Under the pieces are notes generated by a model. That model ran no database searches. It was not told where the DNA came from and saw nothing but the letters and a program-made list of their open reading frames with translations. 64,000 nt of DNA. Source: Saccharothrix violaceirubra. GTDB lineage: Bacteria > Actinomycetota > Actinomycetes > Mycobacteriales > Pseudonocardiaceae. The DNA lies in NCBI RefSeq assembly GCF_014203755.1, contig NZ_JACHJS010000001.1:1798001-1862000 (forward strand), read 5' to 3'. The number at the start of each line of letters is the position of its first letter. The first letter of the stretch is position 1. The translations under genes and the position numbers were made by a program. Below are positions 60,801 through 64,000 of this stretch, piece after piece.

Positions 60801-61247
60801 GAGCGCGTACGCGGTGAGCTGCACGACCGCCGACGGCGTGGGGTGCCGGGCGAGCTTGGCGTCGTGCGGCTCGTAGCCGTGGTCCGTGCGGACCAGGAAG
60901 TCGGCGCGGCCGGTGAAGCCGTCCGCGTAGAAGACGGCCTGGTAGATCACCTCGGCACCGGCCTCGATCGCCTGCCGGGTCAGCGCGGCGGCGCGTTCGA
61001 GGTCCTCGTGCACGGGCGCGGGCTGCGGGATCTCCACGACGGTGTGCTCGCGACGGAACCGGTCCAGGATCGCCTGCTCGTGCGCGATGCCGTGGCGTGC
61101 GGCCAGGACGTCGCGCTGAGGATCGGGCTGCGGCGTGCCGGGCACGCCGTGCGCCAGGGCGAGCTTGAGCAGACTCCGGTGGTCGCATTCCAGCAGATCG
61201 ACCAGGTCCGCGGGGGAGTGGACCAACCGGCCGGCCGCGGTGAACAT
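57813..61247 (-). CDS. TM0106-family RecB-like nuclease fused to a SF1 helicase
   Basis: A 1144-residue protein. The N-terminal RecB-like nuclease (about 1-260) has GRADFLV and VVQLTAYALALG with Cys in LLECDH and CATCRFAKHCATG, consistent with an AddB-like iron-sulfur cluster. An RNase H-like region (about 300-480; FFDMEGDPF, YHYAPYESSALKRL) follows. The C-terminal SF1B helicase (about 740-1140) has Walker A QGPPGAGKTYL, DEAG in LIVDEAGQFALADAL, GDPQQLPQV, VGTVDRFQGQEAPV and NVALSRAQ. It is likely to process DNA or RNA-DNA ends in repair. Homologues are widespread in actinobacteria; a defence role is possible but not shown. Confidence 0.92.
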   Translation of the reverse strand: MFTAAGRLVHSPADLVDLLECDHRSLLKLALAHGVPGTPQPDPQRDVLAARHGIAHEQAILDRFRREHTVVEIPQPAPVHEDLERAAALTRQAIEAGAEVIYQAVFYADGFTGRADFLVRTDHGYEPHDAKLARHPTPSAVVQLTAYALALGADAGTHAHLLLGDGTTRTYRVADFAPVVRSLQNRVRAFVEPTLPERLWDDERPACATCRFAKHCATGREQDRDLSLVAGIRTDQRRKLVKAGLGTIDALANATNTERPADMSAATFTGLRSQAALQVIQDDSRTADDPVGKVAYEVVGPDALAELPVPSAGDLFFDMEGDPFALGGEGLEYLFGVTTADESFRPFWAHTRPGEKRAFEEFVDYATQRLDAYPDAHVYHYAPYESSALKRLAALHGTREEAVDTLLRSGALVDLYAVVRKALRISQRSYSIKYLEPLYMPSKRDGDVTTAVSSIEAYEEFLTLTSLGDVAQAEEVLNGIADYNAYDCLSTLRLYRFLVEIRTEAGIEPRVPEPSDEIMDELAEERRAERAARLAAVVDPLLAGLPDNPADFTDDERARALLAAAVGYHRRETNPAWWDFFRQVAAPLPDLESDSACAVPVSVRAEDWVPPAGRVRKAKREVRVRCDPDRPHPFAKDEQVRLLYKGARTRDAVVLGESAEDIVLLESTAPDLVDGEAPIAVLPGSPVRPTPKDEAVYELARDVVAGLPALPAHPGVDLVRRTPPRLRLDALPRTDDLIADVIAAVDALDGSTLAVQGPPGAGKTYLAGRLIAHLIRSGRSVGVTSTSHKAVENVLSAALAAGRELGVPIPTAKRAKGTPAKDCAWEQPKDNGALVRWRGDQGGGHLVGGTAWTFANATVREQPFDVLIVDEAGQFALADALAVSTCTRNLVLLGDPQQLPQVVQGTHPAGADASALGHLIGDADVIPPDLGYFLDQTRRMHPDVCEPVSNLSYAGLLKAHPSAAGRGVQGLASGVYLREVDHRHNTTSSSEEAHVVVELVKSMMGRLWTDGPDARALTDSDIVVVAPYNLQVRLVKRALEKQGYDEVRVGTVDRFQGQEAPVVITTMTSSAAVDLPRGLDFLLSRNRINVALSRAQAIAVVVCSPRLVEADIRGVDQLRLVSGMIGLAADATRWPIEDLYDQNL

Positions 61248-61305
61248 CCGCGCAGTATCCCCAAAGCACGGTCGTACCCGGTGGAGGCCGTGCGGAGTGT
61301 CGCGA

Positions 61306-62688
61306 TCACCAGGGCGACGGCGCGTAGTCCTTGAGGAAGCAGCCGTAGAGGTCCTCGCCCTGTTCGCCCCGGACGATCGGGTCGTACACGCGGGCCGCGC
61401 CGTCCACGAGGTCCAGCGGCGCGTGGAAACCCTCGGCCGCCAACCGGAACTTGGTGGGCTGCGGGCGTTCGTCGGTGATCCAGCCGGTGTCCACGGCGGT
61501 CATCAGGATGCCGTCGGAGAGCATCTCCTCCGCGCTGGTGCGGGTGAGCATGTTCAACGCGGCCTTGGCCATGTTCGTGTGCGGGTGGCCGGGTCCCTTG
61601 TAGGCGCGGGAGAACTGGCCCTCCATCGCGGACACGTTGACCACGTACTTGCGTCGTGCCGTAGCCGCCGCCATGGCCGCGCGCAGCCGCGAGACCAGGA
61701 TGAACGGCGCGGTCGAGTTGCACAGCTGCACTTCGAGCAGCTCGACCGGGTCGACCTCCTGGACGTGCTGCACCCACGAGTTCACCGCGGCCTCGTCGGG
61801 CACCAGACCGCCCGCGTCGATCTCCTTCGACCCGGCCACGAGCGCGAGCGCGGTGACGTCCGGGCCCTCGGTGAAGGTGTTCGCCAACGCCAGCGGGTGC
61901 CGGTCGAGCGTGTGGCCGAACGACACCAGCTCGGGCTTGGGACCGGCGGGCAGCGGCGCGCTCTCGGCGGCGACCAGCGGGGCGTAGGCGTTCGTGGACC
62001 GGCGCACGGTCTGGGCCGCGTTGTTGATCAGGATGTCCAGCGGGCCGGCCTGGGCGACGTCGTCGGCGAGCCGGATGACCTGCGACGGATCGCGCAGGTC
62101 GATGCCGACCACGCGCAGCCGGTGCAGCCAGTCCTCGCTGTCGGGCATCGACGCGAACCGGCGCACGGCGTCGTGCGGGAAGCGGGTGGTGATCGTCGTG
62201 TGGGCGCCGTCGCGCAGGAGCCGCAACGCGATGTACATGCCGATCTTGGCCCGGCCGCCGGTGAGCAGCGCGCGGCGGCCGGAGAGGTCCGCGGACGCGT
62301 CGCGCTTGCTCCGGTTGAGCGCGGCGCACTCGGGGCAGAGCTGGTGGTAGAAGGCGTCGACCTCGACGTAGCGGCGCTTGCACGTGTAGCAGCCGCGGGC
62401 GCGCAGCAGGGTGCCCGCCTTGGCGCCGGGCTCCGGTTCGCGCAGCAGGATGCCGCGCGTCTCGTCGTCGATGCGCGACGGCGAGCCGGTCGCGGTCGCC
62501 TCCGTCACCGCGCGGTCGGCGGCGAGTTCGGCGGCCCGGCGGTCGGCCTTGCGGCGTTTGCGCACGTCCTTGTAGACGCTGGAGGTCGCCCGGCGGATCG
62601 CCTCCACGTCGGGGTGTTCGGTCGGGAGGTCCTGGACCTGGGCGAGCACCCGCAGGGCGATCTCCAGCTCGGCGGGGTCGATGGCCAC
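61306..62688 (-). CDS. SDR-family protein with an N-terminal zinc-ribbon region
   Basis: A 460-residue protein. The first about 110 residues are helical and basic (VYKDVRKRRKADRRAAELAADR), followed by CxxC pairs in CYTCKRRYVEVDAFYHQLCPEC that probably bind zinc. An SDR domain begins at about 135 (RALLTGGRAKIGMYIALRLL) with NNAAQTVRR, VVNVSAMEG and HTNMAKAALNM. The usual active-site Tyr of YxxxK is not present (Thr-N-M-A-Lys). GTG 62688 is chosen; GTG 62697 is also possible. It may be a nucleotide-binding sensor rather than a classical dehydrogenase (inference). Confidence 0.8.
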   Translation of the reverse strand: MAIDPAELEIALRVLAQVQDLPTEHPDVEAIRRATSSVYKDVRKRRKADRRAAELAADRAVTEATATGSPSRIDDETRGILLREPEPGAKAGTLLRARGCYTCKRRYVEVDAFYHQLCPECAALNRSKRDASADLSGRRALLTGGRAKIGMYIALRLLRDGAHTTITTRFPHDAVRRFASMPDSEDWLHRLRVVGIDLRDPSQVIRLADDVAQAGPLDILINNAAQTVRRSTNAYAPLVAAESAPLPAGPKPELVSFGHTLDRHPLALANTFTEGPDVTALALVAGSKEIDAGGLVPDEAAVNSWVQHVQEVDPVELLEVQLCNSTAPFILVSRLRAAMAAATARRKYVVNVSAMEGQFSRAYKGPGHPHTNMAKAALNMLTRTSAEEMLSDGILMTAVDTGWITDERPQPTKFRLAAEGFHAPLDLVDGAARVYDPIVRGEQGEDLYGCFLKDYAPSPW

Positions 62689-62764
62689 GGCGAGCACTCT
62701 ACCGGGGGCGAATGCGCCGACCGGACGGGTGAAATCCGGCACACCCGGCGCTAGGGTGCCCCGC

Positions 62765-64000
62765 ATGCCTACTCCAGGCCCTCGGGTGCGGCGCCTGACC
62801 CACCCGGACGCGGAGGTGCGGGCACGTGCGCTCGGCCTCCCCCGCAACCGTCCCGCCCTGGTCGTGCTCGGTGTGCACGCGACCGTTCCGGCGCCGGGAC
62901 CGCCCGCGGCCGGGTCGCCCGGCCTGTCACCGGGATCACCCGCCGCCGGACCGGCCGACCCGTCGTCGGGACCGGCCGGTCCACCCGGCGACCCGTCGGC
63001 TCGGCTCGCCCGCGGGTCGGACGGCCCGACCGGTTCGCCCGGCCGGACCTCGGCCCGGGTCGGTGAGGGTGACGATCCGTCGGCGAGGGCCGGTTCGGCC
63101 GACGACCGTCCGGGTGGGGACACCTCGGCCGGGTCCGGTGGTGGACCGTCGGCTCCGGGCGGCGGCGCGCGGGGCGGATCGGGCGAGCCGTCGTTCTGGT
63201 CGGCGCCCCTGACGGACAGCCTGTCGGCCGGCTCCGGCCGGGCCGCCGCGCACGCGGCGACCGGCCTCGACCGGGACACGGCCGCGTCGACGTTGACCGT
63301 CCTGCGGGCCGTGCTCGGCTACGCGGGCACGGCGGGTGTCGTCGTGGTCACGGCCGGTGCCGACACCGGCATCACCCACCTGCTGGGCCTGGCCGCCGAC
63401 GCCGTCGCGACCCTGCCCCGGTTGGTGGGCGTCGCGCCCAGCGGCCGGGTCGCCGAGGAGGGCGAGCCGTCGGCCGGCGAGGTCCGGCTCGAACCGCACC
63501 ACGACGCGGTCGTCCTGGTCCCCGGCTCGCGGTGGGGCGAGGAACTGCCCGCGCTGCCCCGGGTCGTGGACGCCGTGGTCCGGTCCCGGCGCACCGCCAC
63601 CGCGCTGCTGATCGGCGGCGACGCGGCCACCCGCGAGGCCCTGGCCGACCACCTGGGACGCGACCGCCCGGTGGTCGTGCTCGCCGGCACCGGAGGCCTG
63701 GCCGACGACCTCGCGCACGGCCGCGTCGACGACGACCTGATGGTCCTGGCCCGCGCCGGCCAGGTCTCGGTGATCCACGTCGACGAAGGTCCGGACCGCG
63801 TGGTGGCCGCCCTGAGCCGGGTGTTCGCCGACGAACCCCACGTGCCGGCACCGGTACCGGCGGTGTGGCCGCGCCTGCGTTTCCACCCGCCGCAGCGGCG
63901 CCCGATCGTGGACCCCGGCTTCCTGCTCGACTACCCGCTGTTGGCCGACGCCGTGCACGAGGCGGACCGCATCGTCGCGCCCGTGCTGCACGAGTGCGAG
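62765..64000 (+). CDS. SLOG/LSDAT-like protein (truncated by the window edge)
   Basis: The open frame from ATG 62765 to the edge gives 412 residues. An N-terminal part (MPTPGPRVRRLTHPDAEVRA, then LVVLGVHATVPAPG) is followed by a roughly 100-residue low-complexity Gly/Pro/Ser/Asp linker and a Rossmann-like domain. That domain has VVVTAGADTGITHLLGLAAD, LVGVAPSGRV, LEPHHDAVVLVPGSRWGEELP, TALLIGGDAATRE and RPVVVLAGTGGLADDLA. These match the prokaryotic LSDAT branch of the SLOG superfamily, predicted to bind nucleotide-derived ligands. A TAGGGT lies seven bases before the ATG, which fits a leaderless start. Confidence 0.65.
   Translation, partial: MPTPGPRVRRLTHPDAEVRARALGLPRNRPALVVLGVHATVPAPGPPAAGSPGLSPGSPAAGPADPSSGPAGPPGDPSARLARGSDGPTGSPGRTSARVGEGDDPSARAGSADDRPGGDTSAGSGGGPSAPGGGARGGSGEPSFWSAPLTDSLSAGSGRAAAHAATGLDRDTAASTLTVLRAVLGYAGTAGVVVVTAGADTGITHLLGLAADAVATLPRLVGVAPSGRVAEEGEPSAGEVRLEPHHDAVVLVPGSRWGEELPALPRVVDAVVRSRRTATALLIGGDAATREALADHLGRDRPVVVLAGTGGLADDLAHGRVDDDLMVLARAGQVSVIHVDEGPDRVVAALSRVFADEPHVPAPVPAVWPRLRFHPPQRRPIVDPGFLLDYPLLADAVHEADRIVAPVLHECE

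Overview
The window looks like chromosomal DNA of a high-G+C mycelial actinomycete, most plausibly of the Pseudonocardiaceae (Saccharothrix/Actinosynnema/Lentzea type). The reasons are strong G/C codon bias, many GTG/TTG starts, likely leaderless genes, an XRE-DUF397 pair, an actinobacterial LAL regulator, DasR-type chitin operators, DUF3558 lipoproteins and type VII secretion (T7SS) associated genes. Genus is an inference; there is no rRNA or marker gene here.

Left part (1-27654) is mostly core-like. A solute-binding-type protein (partial), a glycosylase-like protein and an ArsR/DUF5937 regulator run leftward, opposite an MFS exporter. A five-gene leftward operon (8827 to 3771) carries two CNNM/CorC-type membrane proteins, an unknown protein, a protein with a HEPN-like motif and a small acidic zinc-ribbon protein. 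Next come an SDR, a membrane protein with a GrpE-like tail, and a chitin-degradation pair (GH19 chitinase and AA10 LPMO), each behind a DasR-type operator. Then follow a DUF305 lipoprotein, an RluA-type pseudouridine synthase, an ABC-2 transporter with a two-component system, an ABC exporter behind a MerR-type promoter, a PAC2 protein, two flavin enzymes and the fused PaaZ.

The middle (27655-42463) is accessory. It starts with a lower-GC cassette of LuxR-type regulator, secreted cationic helical peptide, ABC transporter and small membrane protein, with strong palindromes. IS630 and IS30 transposases follow. The IS30 copy ends exactly inside a DUF3558 lipoprotein gene. Two copies of a block (T7SS-like helical protein plus two lipoproteins) flank a rightward operon that resembles a T7SS substrate/toxin-immunity module (YbaB, EspC-like, WXG-like, two unknown proteins). 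Several gene relics lie here, then an XRE-DUF397 pair and a frameshifted HTH gene.

The right part (42464-64000) holds secreted and metabolic genes (AKR, MOSC, lipoprotein, cyclophilin, GNAT), a large LAL regulator, an orphan LanM lanthipeptide synthetase coupled to a cysteine-free 71-residue protein, a lipoprotein, a polar amino-acid ABC operon with a clear terminator, a snapalysin-type protease, a RecB-like nuclease/helicase, an unusual SDR and, running off the edge, a protein resembling the SLOG/LSDAT family.

Two window-wide patterns stand out. A family of exact 22-bp tandem units recurs in four intergenic regions, in both orientations. Five convergent gene pairs overlap by exactly four bases, with the two stop codons sharing CTAG or TTAG.
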